A stretch of DNA of 55,086 nucleotides, from contig JAJDJP010000009.1 of NCBI GenBank assembly GCA_030267215.1, positions 1-55,086 of the forward strand, written 5' to 3'. Shown here piece by piece: positions 33,244-43,016 of the stretch. The stretch's first letter is position 1; each line of letters opens with the position of its first letter. Position numbers and translations under genes: made by a program. The DNA comes from Ruminococcaceae bacterium OttesenSCG-928-A16 (GTDB taxonomy: Bacteria > Bacillota > Clostridia > Oscillospirales > Ruminococcaceae). The notes beneath the pieces are model-generated. The model was given only the letters and a program-made list of their open reading frames with translations, was not told the origin of the DNA and made no database searches.

Positions 33244-34944
33244 TTAAATCAGCTCAAAGGTATCTACATTAAACAGGCCTTTATCGGTTAAGCGAATGCT
33301 GGGAATAACCGGCAGTGCCAAAAACGAAAGGCTGATGAAAGGATCGACATAATAGGGGATGCCCATGGCCGAAGCCTTTTTGATAATTTTGTGGGTGGCC
33401 CTTTCCACTTCGGTGGCGGGGGCGGTACTCATAAGGCCGGCCACCGGCAGCGGCACCTGCCCGGCAATGGCGCCGTTTTTAACCAGCACATAGCCACCGC
33501 CTATTTTGCTTAGCTGGTTTATGGCTTTGGCAATATCGGCGTCGTTGTCTCCGGCGGCAATAATGTTGTGGCTGTCGTGCGCAACGCTGGTGGCAAGTGC
33601 ACCGCCTACAATGCCGTAGCCCTTTAAAGGGGCCACCACAAGGTTGCCGTTTTTGCCGTGCCGCTCTACCACGCACAGCTTGGTATAGGTTTCGTTTGGC
33701 ACAAACAGGCCGTTTTGGGTGGGTACCTCTTCACGCAGGTGGTTGGTAACCAGCTGGTAGGGCACCATGTCAATCACATCGGTTTTGCCATTCACCGGCA
33801 AAGCCAGCATTTCGGCCGTAACCTTGGGCGCTTTTACCGATTGCATTACCCTTGGCTGGGCCTTTTCGGCATCGAACGCCGGTATATTTTGCAATGCCTG
33901 CCGGGCTTCTATGCCGTCTTTGTAAACGGCGTCTATCTCTACCTGTTTTAGGCTGCTTAGCAAAACAATATCGGCTTTATAACCCGGCGCAATGGCGCCA
34001 ACATCGGCAAGGCCGTATTCCACGGCGGCGTTCCAGCTGGCCATGCGTATTGCGTTCACCGGCTTCATGCCAAGCTCAATGGCCAGCTTCACATTCCAGC
34101 GGATATGCCCGTCCCGCGCAATGTCATCCAAATGTTTGTCATCGGTGCAAAACATAAAGCGGTTTGTGGGCAGGTCGTTATCTACAAGGCCGCCAACAAT
34201 GGCCGCAAGGTTGTGGGCGGCGCTGCCCTCGCGCACCAAAATGGCAAGGCCTGCACGGGCTTTTTCCAGCGCTTCGGCAAAGGTGGTGCCCTCGTGCTCT
34301 GTTTTAACGCCGGCGGCAGCATAGGCCTGCAAGCTTTTGCCGGTAAGGCCGGGGGCGTGGCCATCTACCGGGCGGGGCGATAATTGCGCCAGTTTCTCCA
34401 GTATCACATCGCCGCCGCCCACCACATCGGTAAAACACATCACCTCGCCCAAGCCCAGCACCCGTGGGTGGCCAACAAAAGGGGCCATGTCGGCGGCGGT
34501 AAAATCGGCGCCGGCGGTTTCAAACGGGGTGGCGGGCACGCTGCTGGGCAGCATAAAATACAGGTTACAGGGTAGGTTTTCGCTGGCATTTAGCATAAAT
34601 TGCATGCCCTGGGCGCCGCACACGTTTACAATTTCGTGGGGGTCGACAATCATGGTGGTGGTGCCGCTGGGCAGCACCATGCGCACTAGCTCGGCCGGCA
34701 GCACCATGGTGCTTTCTATGTGCAGGTGGGCATCTATAAAGCCGGGGCACAGGTATTTGTCGGTGCAATCTATCTCTTGCTTGCCGCTGTACTGCCCTAC
34801 GCCGGCAATCCAGCCGTCGCTTACGGCTACATCGGCGGGTAAAATTTCGCCGGTAAACACGTTTACAACATTGGCGTTTTTAAAAACAAGGTCGGCCACC
34901 TCTCTTCCGGTAGCAACTTCAATCAGCTTTTTGGGGTTTTTCAT
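33244..34944 (-). CDS. ade: Adenine deaminase
   Basis: 566 residues; converts adenine to hypoxanthine for purine salvage. The amidohydrolase metal motif is PGFIDAHLHIESTM near 67-80, followed by VDPHEIVNVCG, VDGHAPGLTGKSLQAY and CTDDKHLDDI. The C-terminal domain carries VAHDSHNIIAAGDND, typical of the Ade family (Bacillus AdeC is 577). ATG 34944 follows GGGAGGG. No purine riboswitch is seen in its leader. Confidence 0.96.
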   Translation of the reverse strand: MKNPKKLIEVATGREVADLVFKNANVVNVFTGEILPADVAVSDGWIAGVGQYSGKQEIDCTDKYLCPGFIDAHLHIESTMVLPAELVRMVLPSGTTTMIVDPHEIVNVCGAQGMQFMLNASENLPCNLYFMLPSSVPATPFETAGADFTAADMAPFVGHPRVLGLGEVMCFTDVVGGGDVILEKLAQLSPRPVDGHAPGLTGKSLQAYAAAGVKTEHEGTTFAEALEKARAGLAILVREGSAAHNLAAIVGGLVDNDLPTNRFMFCTDDKHLDDIARDGHIRWNVKLAIELGMKPVNAIRMASWNAAVEYGLADVGAIAPGYKADIVLLSSLKQVEIDAVYKDGIEARQALQNIPAFDAEKAQPRVMQSVKAPKVTAEMLALPVNGKTDVIDMVPYQLVTNHLREEVPTQNGLFVPNETYTKLCVVERHGKNGNLVVAPLKGYGIVGGALATSVAHDSHNIIAAGDNDADIAKAINQLSKIGGGYVLVKNGAIAGQVPLPVAGLMSTAPATEVERATHKIIKKASAMGIPYYVDPFISLSFLALPVIPSIRLTDKGLFNVDTFELI

Positions 34945-35651
34945 TTTTGTGCCCTCCCTGCCTTAAAATAAAGGATTATTTTGACCGGTTTATGACTGGT
35001 TATTTGTTATTATTGTACCACGAAAGCAGAAAACGGTATAGAGAAACTGCCCCGGCAAGGCATTGTAGGCCCAATAAGGATAAGAATGCTTTTATTTTGC
35101 GACTGGAGTGCTTTTTATAAAAAATAGTGAAAACCTGCTGTTTTTGATACTACAAAATACACCGGCTGCGTTGCTGCTTTGTAAGGTAATAGTGAAAAAG
35201 TATCATATAAAACCCACCAAAGATGTGTATAGAGAGACAAAACCGTTTATAATACTGCGTTGCTTTGCTTGTTTTTGGGGCGATTGCATTATTTTGTTAA
35301 AATTAAAAATACGCCAAGAAAATACAACTATTATTTAAAAATATGTGTTATAATGTGATTACAGCAGTATTATCTGGGGGAGATACTGCTGCCTTTGCTA
35401 ATATAAACCTTAAAATTCCCCCATGCAGTGTAGTATGTGGAAATTTTGTTTCCGTAGGCAAAAAATCTCGTAAAATAAACCTATTATTTGTGCAATATGC
35501 TAAATTTAAAAAACTGCGGCGGATTACCCGCCAAGGTGCAGTCTTCATACATGAGAGACAAAAACGGGAGAAGAGCGCCCTTAGGCATGTGGAATAAAAG
35601 CAGGGCGCCAGTGTGGCCGGTGTTGGCTTTTGCAACAATTGGGGGAAAGTA
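34945..35651. other. AT-rich spacer and leader before the pilus sigma gene
   Basis: No supported gene. A -10 box TATAAT is at 35349-35354. Directly after it comes a hairpin (GCAGTAT with ATACTGC, about 35364-35390) whose G-rich loop could pair with TTCCCCC near 35416. This implies a ~290-nt structured leader ahead of the sigma gene. The part from 35040 to 35350 is visibly more AT-rich than its surroundings and holds a repeated AATAGTGAAAA at 35123 and 35188. Confidence 0.5.
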
Positions 35652-36701
35652 ATGAAAAAAAAGGATATTCGGGATATTGTAGTGCTTGCTATGCAACAAA
35701 AGCCGCAAGCCCTAGATAATTTATGCGCCGAAATAGGGCGGGACATTTTGTACATATGCACCAAAATTATGGGGCATAGGCAAGATGGCGAAGATGCAGC
35801 GCAAGAAGTATACATTAAACTGCAAAACGGAATATCCAAGCTTCAAAATCCAGATGTGTTTCATATTTGGATTAACCGGGTAATTATGAGCGCCTGTAAC
35901 GATTTACACCGCAAAAAAATTAACCTTGGTAAAAACGATGATATTGAGGATTATATGGATGTGCTGATGGAAGACAAAATGGACTTTTTGCCGGCCGAGT
36001 ATATGGAGGACGCAACCAAACGCGACACCTTGCTGAGCATTATTGATGAATTGCCAGAGAATTACCGCAAAGCGGTGTTGCTGTATTATTACGAAGGCGT
36101 TTTGCAAAAAGACATTGCCCAGGTGCTGGGCACCAGCGAAAACGCGGTAGAGCACACCTTGCGCCGTGCACGCACCATTATACGCAAAAAGTTAGAAGAC
36201 CAAACCGGCGAAAAAATGGCCAGCGGTATGTATGCCATAGCTGCCGCCCCTGTTTTAACCACCGTTTTGCAGCAACAGGCTAGCAGCATGTTCCCGGCGG
36301 CGGTAGTGCAAAATATTTTTGGTGGCTTTGCAAAACAAACGCAGGGCGGCCACTATAAAAAATCCAATTCCAGTAAAGCATCCCACGCAGGGGGGCAGGT
36401 TGCCAAGGTACTGGCCATATTAGGTTCTGGCCTTGTTATTACAGGCATTATTTTCCTCTCTGCTTCAATTATAAAGGGCAAATCATTGCCCGCTCATTTG
36501 TTTCCAATATCTTCTGCTGCTTCCTCAGGGCTTGCTAGTTCAGTACTCCCCCAGTATTTGGCTAGTAGCCCAGGTGCAGCAGAAGGTTTGGATATATCCT
36601 CTACCGATACCGCAAGCAGTGCTGTTTCGCTGCCGGTAGAAGTTGCAGTGGCAAGCGTGGTAAGCGGCCATGCAGGGGGGCAGGCGCCTGTAAGCTCGTA
36701 A
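35652..36701 (+). CDS. Membrane-tethered ECF-type sigma factor
   Basis: 349 residues. Sigma region 2 spans about 20-88 (GRDILYICTKIMGHRQDGEDAAQ, FHIWINRVIMSACNDLHR) and region 4 about 125-180 (IDELPENYRKAVLLYYYEGV, QKDIAQVLGTSENAVEHTLRRAR). Then comes a linker, a single transmembrane helix at 251-273 and a Ser/Ala-rich tail expected outside the cell. ATG 35652 follows GGGGGAAAG. The stop is TAA, after which the same frame stays open for 229 more codons. AGGQ motifs flank the helix 95 residues apart, encoded by a near-identical DNA repeat. It lies directly ahead of a pilus operon, which I infer it regulates; release from the membrane would be needed. Confidence 0.88.
   Translation: MKKKDIRDIVVLAMQQKPQALDNLCAEIGRDILYICTKIMGHRQDGEDAAQEVYIKLQNGISKLQNPDVFHIWINRVIMSACNDLHRKKINLGKNDDIEDYMDVLMEDKMDFLPAEYMEDATKRDTLLSIIDELPENYRKAVLLYYYEGVLQKDIAQVLGTSENAVEHTLRRARTIIRKKLEDQTGEKMASGMYAIAAAPVLTTVLQQQASSMFPAAVVQNIFGGFAKQTQGGHYKKSNSSKASHAGGQVAKVLAILGSGLVITGIIFLSASIIKGKSLPAHLFPISSAASSGLASSVLPQYLASSPGAAEGLDISSTDTASSAVSLPVEVAVASVVSGHAGGQAPVSS
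36387..36399 (+). repeat. Direct repeat GCAGGGGGGCAGG, copy 1
   Basis: In the sigma gene just before the transmembrane helix codons (residues 246-249, AGGQ). With one mismatch the repeat extends to 17 bp (CCAYGCA...). Its partner lies exactly 285 bp downstream. Confidence 0.85.
36672..36684 (+). repeat. Direct repeat GCAGGGGGGCAGG, copy 2
   Basis: After the transmembrane helix and stalk (residues 341-344, AGGQ), 15 bp before the in-frame TAA. Recombination with copy 1 would remove 95 codons in frame. Confidence 0.85.
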
Positions 36702-37391
36702 GTGGCAGTGGTGCCCCCGCCCGCAAGCAGCACCAGCCCGCCACCAGCAGCCCCCAAGCCCGCCGGGCAGGCTACCGTAAGCGGCAACATACTTTTTAAA
36801 GACGCACAGGGCAATATTGTGCCCGATGCCGGAAAATATGCCGAGGGTTTTACCGTGCGTTTAATGAATGGCGAAACCCTGGTAGCCAGCAATTATGTTA
36901 AGGCCGATGGCAGCTACCAAATACAGGCAATAGTACGGAAAAACATGGATTGTACCCTACAACTGTTACCACCCGCTGGCAACAAAATGTTGGTAGATAC
37001 CAGCGGAATTAATATTACGCTTAACCCCGAAAGCACTACTTTGCAACTGGCCGATAGTTACATTACCGATACCACCGCCCCGGTTGCAGAAATTGTGTTT
37101 TATACCCAGCAGGGCCAAGATAGCCGCCTAAACCCGGTTACCGCGGCCATACAAATAGCCGATGATACCCAAACCAGCTGTACATGGAGATTGCTGGATA
37201 CAAATGGTACTTTGCTGGCACAGGGAGAAAGCAGCGAGCTGGCCATTCCCTTTGCTGCTTTGCCACAAAGCGCCAATACCCTAAGTTTTATACTAGAAAC
37301 AACAGCAACCGATGCCGCCGGAAACATGGCGGCCAGCAGCCAGGAGTTTTACCTTACTCCGCATTTTCATGCGGGGCAGTTGGCACAATAA
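36702..37391 (+). pseudogene. Ectodomain portion of the sigma protein, cut off by one in-frame TAA
   Basis: Open frame of 229 codons in the same phase as the sigma gene and separated from it by only TAA (36699-36701). It has no ribosome binding site or signal peptide of its own; the first codon is GTG. The Pro/Ser-rich start (PPPASSTSPPPAAPKPAGQ) continues the stalk of the sigma protein. Two beta-domains follow: one of carboxypeptidase-regulatory/Cna-B character (SGNILFKDAQGN, GFTVRLMNGE) and one Ig-like (DTTAPVAEIVFYT, TDAAGNMAA). It is probably the sensor domain of a single ~579-residue protein, disrupted by a nonsense change, a sequencing error, or expressed by readthrough or reinitiation. 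Confidence 0.6.
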
Positions 37392-37499
37392 CTGGCAGCA
37401 AGGCGGGCAAGGCCCGCACCACACACCATGGGCAAATACATAAAATAGCCTGTGGGTAAAAACCAAACCTTTATAAAATTTTATTCTGGGGGGAACAAA

Positions 37500-40400
37500 G
37501 TGAAGTATAAAAAAGCTTCTTCGGCCACCAAAAGCAGAAGAGGTAAAAAAATAATGGCTGGCATTGCAGCGCTTTTGTTGGTGGTGTTTGTTGCGGTTAC
37601 ACAATCGCCCGTTATTAGCGCAGTAGACGAAGCTGTTAGCGAAGTGGTTACCTCTGCTGCCCAAGTAGCAGAACCAACCTCTACGCCTACGCCACAAGAA
37701 ACCGAGCCGGCCTCTGTGCCGCTGGGTGAAGAAACAGTAGAAAGCGAGCCCCTGCAAAACGAGGAGCCAGCCCCGGAAGTGAGCCCGGAGCCGGCACAAG
37801 AAGCGCCGGAGGATACGCCGGAAGAAACAGAGGAACAAGCGGTGCAAATGCACACCGTTACCTTTGTGCTGCCGCAAGAGCTGCAGCTTATTCAGCCAGA
37901 CGCGCCCACCACGGTAGAGGTGGAAGATGGCGAAACCTTGCAGGCGCAGCAAATACCCAATGTGCAGCCACTGGAGCCAGAACAGGCCACCTTTGCGGGA
38001 TGGCAATATGGCGAAAGCGTTTTATCTAGCCAAGAGCTGGCGGCGCTGCCCATTACACAAGATAGTACTTTTACGGCAGTTGCTACCCTGCAACCAGCAA
38101 AGCGTGCTATAAACCGGGCGGTCAACGGGTGGGATGCTTCGATTAACGGCGCCATTAAAAGCACCGATACAGCGGCTATTGTAGTGCTGGGCCTGCCGTA
38201 TGTAGATGGCACCTCTTACTACAAAGCCTACACCGCCAACGAGGTTAACCTGAAACAGGCGCTGTACGATCTTTCGATAGATGGAGACGGAGGCGACTAT
38301 GCCATTTATATTGGCACCACTGTTTCTTCTACCACGGCGGCAACCCACATTGGCCGGTACACAAATGGTGGCACCGCTACCAATATTTCGCTAACAGCCC
38401 TAACCGGCAAGGTAGACACCCTTGTGTTTGTGGGCTTGCCAACCGACCCAGACACCCCCAGCACCATAGCACCAATTGGGGCGCGCACAATTAACTTTAC
38501 CACCGGTACCTCTGCAGTAGACCCCGGCGTGTTTGCCGGCTGTAACCTGGTGTTCCGCAACATCAACTATACCGGCAGCGCTATTTACATGAACGGCTAT
38601 AGCCTAACGCTGGACCGCGGCAGTTATGGCAATGGTTTTACGGTGTACGGCGGCCTTTATAATACCGCAGTAAGCGGTAGCCCCACCATTACGGTAAATA
38701 GCACTGGCAGCGGCACGTGGAATTTTTTTGGCGGCGGCAATACCAGCGCCAGCAGTCTAGAGGGCAGCCCTACCATTATTATTAATAATACCTCAGGGGC
38801 TATTAACCAGGTGGTTGGCGGCGCAAACGCAGGTAGCGTTACGGGCGATACCAACGTAATTGTAAACGGAACTGGCAACAATAGCGCCATTACTACCCTG
38901 GTGGGTGGTGGCTATAGTGGCAGCGTTGCCGGCAATGTAAATACTACAGTAAACAACACTGGCACCACGGCCAGCACCACTGCCAACATTGCCAATGTAT
39001 ATGGTGGCAGCTACAGCGGTGGGGTTAATGGCAATGTTACCACCGTTATTAATAGCACCCGCGGCAACATAGGCACCTATTATGGCGGTGCTAATAGCGG
39101 CACTATAACCGGTAACATTACCAATAATTTGCTATACGTAGGGGGCAATCTTGGCCCTTATTACGGTGGCGGCTTTGGTGCCACGGCTGCAGCTAAAGCC
39201 AATGTTACGGGGTCGGTTTCCAATAGCATTAGGGGGCTAAAAGGCACCCTGGGCGCCTATTATGGCGGCGTGTATTTTGGCAATATCGATGGCCCTATTA
39301 CCAACCTGGTAGATGGGCCCGGCAGCCGTGCTGCCAACGCAACCTTTATTGGTGGCTCTTACAATGGCAACATTGGCACCGATGAAACCAGGGGCACCGA
39401 CATTATTACCACTACGCTAGATACCAGTGCCTACACCGCTGGCAGCACTGAATTTGCTGGAGCCAACGCTGTTGCGGGTGTTATTAAAGGCAACATTAAC
39501 AACCTTGTTACCGCAGGCGATTATTCAAAAGGCAGCTTTGTAGGTGTACAGGGCGGCGGTGCTTTGGGCACCCTGGTATCGGGCTACCCAACAAGTGCTG
39601 TGCTAGATTCTAAACCTGACGAAGAACGAGCAGATTTTTATAAAACCTATGCAAATTTTCAGGTATACGGCAATATTTCTACCGAGCTAACCAAGGGCTG
39701 CTTTTCTCACGATACCGGCAATGACGGGTATGCCCGGGCCGCTGGTTTTGGTGGTTATATCGAGGGTGATACCACCATTGTTGTTGGCACACAAGGCTTT
39801 TGTTACTCTGGCAGCCGTGCCAACGCAAACATGGAAATTTCGAGCACTTTAAACCAGCGTGGATATTATACCACCTGGGATATTGTTGGCGGTGGGGGCA
39901 ACCCAACAGGCCGTGCCTATAACAATATTTATATTAAGGGAAATACCACTGCTATTATTAAAAATGCCCTTGCCCGCTGGACGTATGGCGGCAATTTTAG
40001 TGGTGTTATACAGGGCAACACCCGCAACGAAATGTGGGGCGGCGTGGTGGATACCTGCGAGGGTGCCGGGTTTGAGGGTTCGCGCATTTACGGCAACTCT
40101 TCTGCCTACATGTACGGCGGCCAGGTAGATTGGTTCTTATCGGGCGGCGGCTGGTGGGATGAAAAAATTACCGGAAACGTGTATGTAGAGGTATGGAATG
40201 GCCAAATTAACGCATCTATGGGCGGTACCTATGGCAACGACGCTAACCACGTTATTGGCGGTAACTCTACCATTAAGGTGTATGGCGGCAACTTCGATGG
40301 CCTACCTTCGCATGGCACTGTACCCGATGGCTTTTGCGGCGGGGCCTCTCAGGCAGGGTATATTTTGGGCAACTCGGAGGTAACGCTGGATTTGCGAGCG

Positions 40401-42956
40401 CAAGAAAACGTACCTGCCGGGGTAACACAGGGCGAATTTGTACTGCCAAGCGCAACCTCTATTGCGGGTGGGCGGCGTTATGGTGCTGGCGATGCCTCGT
40501 ATCTGGGAACCGACGCGAACAACACAATAACGTTAAATATTTTTACCGACCCTGGCAGCGATGTGCTGAAGGGTGCCAATATTTACGGCGATGGCGGCGT
40601 GGGGGCTGCTTCTACCCGCAGCGGAAAAATTACAGTAAATATTAATGCGCCGGACTCGACCCTTGGCTCGCTATATGCCACCCAATACAACAACGTAAAC
40701 GGTGCCAGCCTGCGGCGCGACGTAACCGTAAACCTGCAAGACGCGAAAGCGGTAAGTGGCATAAGCGGCGGCAGCACGGCCGATAACTTTACCAACGCAG
40801 TTATTGCGGGCACGGCCAACCGTTCGGTGTTTAATGTTGGCCCGGGCGCCGGGTATAGCACCATCTCCATGTCTTCCAGCGGTGTTGGTATGGTTAACTT
40901 TACCAGCCTAAATATCGATGGAAAGATGCTGATGGCTACCGGTGCCAGCGCCGCCACAGGCTCTATTAAAAACGGCCTTGGCGCAACGGCTACCCTGCAC
41001 CGCACCGATTATAATACCTTTGGCGATATTACCATGAAAAACGATGGCGGCATTGGCATTAGCAGTAGCAACGCCATCATCTCGGCGGGTAAATTCATCA
41101 TCGAAGGCGTGGGTACCCTTTCTTCGCCCCCCGGCGATGGCCTTGTAAATATCACCGATTTTGTGGTGAGCGAAGGCGGCCATTTGCAGTGGTATAAAAC
41201 GGGAGACACAAACCGGGCCCTAACCGGCACATGGTTTGGCTACCAAAGCAAGGCGTACCAAGTGCTTACCCTTTCCAGCAACCAAAACGGGGTAGATGTA
41301 CTGCAAAATGCCTTAAAAATAACCCCCGCCACCCTGCGTGGTATAGATAAAAACGCCGGGGCCAATTTTGGCAAAACCTATATTGGCGATAACGACGTGG
41401 TTACCTCTACCCTAACACCCAAAAATGGATATGGTATTGCCATTGCTGGCTCTTACATCGATTTTGAAGTAACCGCAGGCGAGGGGCTTATCCAGCACAA
41501 TATGGATAATGTGAGCATGGGCCCGCCACCGCCTACCATATCGGTGTACGGTACCGTAGGTAAAGAAACACCGGTTGCAAAAGGAACGCTGGCTATTCCG
41601 CTGGCAGCAGGGTTGCCCACCCTTACCTTTTTACCCGAAACCACCATTGGGGAATGGATAAAGGGTGTGCAAATCACAAAATCCGATAACTCCACAACCT
41701 CTATTGGAGAGCAGGAAACCAGCGACCCGCAAGACTGGACCAGCCCCGACGGCGAGTACAGTTACAGCATACAGGCGCAGTACACAAACCAAGCCGAGCT
41801 GCTGGCAACCGATGCGATTATAACCGAGGACGAAGCCGCGGCCATTGTAGATGCAAACGATGTGCTGGCTTATAACCAGGCAGGCGGGCGGCCCTTCTTT
41901 GGCAGCAATATCGATGATGCCGACGACCCGAATGCCCCGCTGCTAGAGGATATACGAAAAGCGTTGGAGGAAGGGCAGTATTACCGCATACACCCCATTA
42001 CCTACCACGCAGGCATAGAAACCGACCCCGATAATTATATTGTACAAACCGTAAATTTAATTGTAATTAAAAACGGGGCGGTGCTTTCAGACGACCGCAG
42101 TGCGGCCTTGTTTGCCAAAGACGCCACCATGCAGTTGCAAGTGGCCAATGCCCTTGGCAGCCAGGCCGAGCTAGACGCAAACCACACCATGGCATTGGTG
42201 GTACACGCAAATGGCACCACCGAAAGCCCAGTGATAGACGACGCGGCTATGGGCCTGCTGCAGGGCGCAACCGATAAAGGGACTGTACCGGTAACCTACA
42301 CCTACACCCCAAGCGATGAAGTTGCCCCCCTGCTAACCGCAAATGTTACAATTACCATTACCACCACCGTTGCATTTAACTTTTATAAGGTAGATGCCCA
42401 GCTAGACGAAAACGGTGACACCATTTATTTAGCCGGGGCTGGTTTTGCGCTTTATAGCTGCCCGCACACCGGCGAAGCAGGCCATACCCATGCCGAAGTA
42501 GTAGCCCCCGACACCACCGGCTGCTGGCAGCCCCTGTTGGGTGAAGATGGGCTGACCCCTGTTGTGGCAAGCTCTGGCAACGATGGTTACACCGATTTGG
42601 GTGGCCTGCAAAACGGCGATTATATGCTGGTAGAAACCACCGCCCCAACAGGCTACGAAAAGCCAAGCGGCCAGTGGTACCTGCAGGTAGATAACACCGT
42701 AGCTGCCAAAGAAGACCAAATTATCCTTACGGCAAAAGGCCGCCAAATGCCCATGGCTTTTGGGGTTGCGGCCGATGGCACCCTGCAACTGCCCAATATG
42801 CGGCAGATTGTTATACCAACAAGTGGGGCAGAAGGAACCACCCCCTTTATTATAGTTGGATTGTTTATTATGGGAGGCGCAACTACTTTGCTTCTTCTTG
42901 CTATGCGAAAAAGAAGAGCGATTTGCAAAAACCCGAACGGGGGTGGCCGCCGATAG
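37500..42956 (+). CDS. 1818-residue repeat-rich surface protein with sorting signal, probable pilus tip/adhesin
   Basis: The start is GTG 37500, about 7 bases after GGGGGG; an upstream in-frame start at 37452 has no site. A basic N-terminus and hydrophobic stretch (MAGIAALLLVVFVAVTQSP) form a signal peptide. A Pro/Glu-rich linker is followed by an InlB B-type repeat (TVTFVLP to DSTFTAVATL). About 850 residues of repeats of the form [YFV]xGGxxxGxxxGNxxxxI, 27-33 residues each, suggest a right-handed beta-helix. The C-terminus has a SpaA/Cna-B domain (FYKVDAQLDENG, YMLVETTAPTGYE), then IPTSG, a membrane helix and basic tail. IPTSG is a variant of LPXTG with Ser in place of Thr. It precedes the major pilin and sortases. 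Confidence 0.88.
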   Translation: MKYKKASSATKSRRGKKIMAGIAALLLVVFVAVTQSPVISAVDEAVSEVVTSAAQVAEPTSTPTPQETEPASVPLGEETVESEPLQNEEPAPEVSPEPAQEAPEDTPEETEEQAVQMHTVTFVLPQELQLIQPDAPTTVEVEDGETLQAQQIPNVQPLEPEQATFAGWQYGESVLSSQELAALPITQDSTFTAVATLQPAKRAINRAVNGWDASINGAIKSTDTAAIVVLGLPYVDGTSYYKAYTANEVNLKQALYDLSIDGDGGDYAIYIGTTVSSTTAATHIGRYTNGGTATNISLTALTGKVDTLVFVGLPTDPDTPSTIAPIGARTINFTTGTSAVDPGVFAGCNLVFRNINYTGSAIYMNGYSLTLDRGSYGNGFTVYGGLYNTAVSGSPTITVNSTGSGTWNFFGGGNTSASSLEGSPTIIINNTSGAINQVVGGANAGSVTGDTNVIVNGTGNNSAITTLVGGGYSGSVAGNVNTTVNNTGTTASTTANIANVYGGSYSGGVNGNVTTVINSTRGNIGTYYGGANSGTITGNITNNLLYVGGNLGPYYGGGFGATAAAKANVTGSVSNSIRGLKGTLGAYYGGVYFGNIDGPITNLVDGPGSRAANATFIGGSYNGNIGTDETRGTDIITTTLDTSAYTAGSTEFAGANAVAGVIKGNINNLVTAGDYSKGSFVGVQGGGALGTLVSGYPTSAVLDSKPDEERADFYKTYANFQVYGNISTELTKGCFSHDTGNDGYARAAGFGGYIEGDTTIVVGTQGFCYSGSRANANMEISSTLNQRGYYTTWDIVGGGGNPTGRAYNNIYIKGNTTAIIKNALARWTYGGNFSGVIQGNTRNEMWGGVVDTCEGAGFEGSRIYGNSSAYMYGGQVDWFLSGGGWWDEKITGNVYVEVWNGQINASMGGTYGNDANHVIGGNSTIKVYGGNFDGLPSHGTVPDGFCGGASQAGYILGNSEVTLDLRAQENVPAGVTQGEFVLPSATSIAGGRRYGAGDASYLGTDANNTITLNIFTDPGSDVLKGANIYGDGGVGAASTRSGKITVNINAPDSTLGSLYATQYNNVNGASLRRDVTVNLQDAKAVSGISGGSTADNFTNAVIAGTANRSVFNVGPGAGYSTISMSSSGVGMVNFTSLNIDGKMLMATGASAATGSIKNGLGATATLHRTDYNTFGDITMKNDGGIGISSSNAIISAGKFIIEGVGTLSSPPGDGLVNITDFVVSEGGHLQWYKTGDTNRALTGTWFGYQSKAYQVLTLSSNQNGVDVLQNALKITPATLRGIDKNAGANFGKTYIGDNDVVTSTLTPKNGYGIAIAGSYIDFEVTAGEGLIQHNMDNVSMGPPPPTISVYGTVGKETPVAKGTLAIPLAAGLPTLTFLPETTIGEWIKGVQITKSDNSTTSIGEQETSDPQDWTSPDGEYSYSIQAQYTNQAELLATDAIITEDEAAAIVDANDVLAYNQAGGRPFFGSNIDDADDPNAPLLEDIRKALEEGQYYRIHPITYHAGIETDPDNYIVQTVNLIVIKNGAVLSDDRSAALFAKDATMQLQVANALGSQAELDANHTMALVVHANGTTESPVIDDAAMGLLQGATDKGTVPVTYTYTPSDEVAPLLTANVTITITTTVAFNFYKVDAQLDENGDTIYLAGAGFALYSCPHTGEAGHTHAEVVAPDTTGCWQPLLGEDGLTPVVASSGNDGYTDLGGLQNGDYMLVETTAPTGYEKPSGQWYLQVDNTVAAKEDQIILTAKGRQMPMAFGVAADGTLQLPNMRQIVIPTSGAEGTTPFIIVGLFIMGGATTLLLLAMRKRRAICKNPNGGGRR

Positions 42957-43016
42957 CAAACTGGGGGACGATGAGTAGTTGTACTAGCAAACACAAACAC
43001 TGAAAGGAAGAACAAA

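Noticed and set aside
34945-35040. Possible purine riboswitch ahead of adenine deaminase
   Set aside because: The minus-strand leader lacks the conserved purine aptamer core and paired loops.
35108-35597. Two short plus-strand frames (76 and 84 codons) in the AT-rich leader
   Set aside because: No ribosome binding sites, overlap of the likely promoter and leader hairpin, no recognisable protein features.
36675-36701. Frameshifting at the G6 run as a way round the in-frame TAA of the sigma gene
   Set aside because: The downstream beta-domain is in the same frame as the sigma factor, so a single frameshift would bypass the stop but lose the domain; one frame tested ends soon after.
38640-40400. 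CRISPR-like or tandem DNA repeat in the giant surface protein gene
   Set aside because: The repetition is at protein level with irregular 27-33 residue units; DNA units are diverged and there are no equal spacers.
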